Origin: Deltaproteobacteria bacterium
GTDB taxonomy: Bacteria > Bdellovibrionota_C > UBA2361 > SZUA-149 > JADZAE01
DNA: 54,064 nucleotides
Direction of reading: 5' to 3'
Assembly: GCA_020852715.1 (NCBI GenBank)
Contig: JADZAE010000013.1
Coordinates: forward strand, 1-54,064
Shown: positions 53,934 to 54,064 of the stretch, piece by piece
Layout of the letters: every line of letters starts with the position of its first letter
Numbering within the stretch: the first letter of the stretch is position 1
The notes under the pieces: generated by a model
Told to the model about the DNA's origin: nothing
Databases searched by the model: none
Seen by the model: the letters and a program-made list of their open reading frames with translations, nothing else
Translations under genes and position numbers: made by a program

Positions 53934-54064
53934 TGACCCTCCCCCGATTTACCGGACAGTAATAATGGAGTAAGTAAAACTGTCAGGAAATAAAAAGGGA
54001 GAGCAAGAAATGCCCAGGAAATTCACTAAGAAATACAAAGATGAAGCAGTCAAGCTGGTAATTG
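53934..54064 (+). mobile_element. left end of an IS3-family insertion sequence
   Basis: Coding sequence of the RND pump stops matching at 53934, and TGACCCTCCCCCGATTTACC begins, a typical IS3-family left end (TGA with a C-rich tract). A transposase OrfA start follows 76 bases later. GACAGT and ACTGTC near 53957-53986 could pair over the element's promoter region. The element continues beyond the window, so the right end and target duplication cannot be read. Confidence 0.8.
54010..54064 (+). CDS. IS3-family transposase OrfA, N-terminal fragment at window edge
   Basis: ATG after GGGAGAG begins MPRKFTKKYKDEAVKLVI, which matches the opening of the helix-turn-helix OrfA of IS3/IS911-type elements (K-x-Y/F-x-x-E-A-V-K-L-V). 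Only 18 codons lie in the window. OrfA binds the IS ends; OrfB, normally made by frameshifting, is not visible. Confidence 0.85.
   Translation, partial: MPRKFTKKYKDEAVKLVI

Noticed and set aside
1..54064. CRISPR arrays, tRNA or rRNA genes, riboswitches
   Set aside because: No regularly spaced repeats, tRNA-like cloverleaf or rRNA-like stretches were found by eye; a dedicated search could still find a small RNA.

Overview
The window reads as a piece of an AT-rich Gram-negative chromosome that is being eroded by insertion sequences. HldD (LPS heptose synthesis), a TolC-type outer-membrane lipoprotein and Aat point to a diderm. The Tad pilus/Ser-Thr kinase/FHA genes and a Zwf-OpcA pair are unusual for enteric-type Proteobacteria and fit a deltaproteobacterial-like or other deep-branching lineage. 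I cannot name the taxon from the sequence alone.

Layout. 1-3818: right part of an IS66 element (tnpA-tnpB-tnpC) lying against a dead Tn5/IS4-type transposase gene. 4061-5173: a GT-C-like membrane protein, then a 137-nt nested palindrome and a dead IS256 transposase (5471-6748). 6749-7331: gene debris. 7344-13408: glycan block 1 (sugar N-acetyltransferase, DPM1-like GT2, two GT87 and one GT39-like membrane glycosyltransferases). 13661-18415 (minus strand): a module reading PP2C phosphatase, FHA protein, membrane Ser/Thr kinase, TadZ, and a 52-residue Flp pilin. 18686-21435: gnd, tpx and an exported glutaredoxin. 21453-25743: glycan block 2 (TPR/GT-C protein, GT4, degenerate GT2, DPM1-like GT2). 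25740-28836: leuC-leuD-leuB. 29072-38079: hldD, M48 protease with LemA, aat, yjbQ, an ABC exporter, yhbY, a STAS-like protein and a GuaC-type reductase. 38147-41788: a GT2-like protein and zwf-opcA. 42298-43844: rplM-rpsI-HAD. 44123-48720: polA, ECF sigma factor, anti-sigma factor and a secreted protein. 48971-end: a tripartite RND efflux operon with an intact outer-membrane gene but a broken adaptor and a broken pump, the pump being cut by an IS3-family element that runs off the window.

How the genes fit together. Two glycan blocks flank the pilus/phospho-signalling module, so this part of the chromosome mostly concerns the cell surface. Zwf, OpcA and Gnd give the oxidative pentose phosphate branch (no 6-phosphogluconolactonase seen). 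Tpx and the exported glutaredoxin are divergent neighbours in thiol metabolism. The most interesting assembly is the PP2C-FHA-kinase-TadZ-Flp set: reversible Ser/Thr phosphorylation next to the pilus-positioning ATPase and the pilin, while the assembly ATPase, secretin and prepilin peptidase are not in the window.

Decay is recent and repeated. Four different IS families are represented, two of their transposase genes are dead, and the efflux operon carries a nonsense codon, three frameshifts and an IS insertion.
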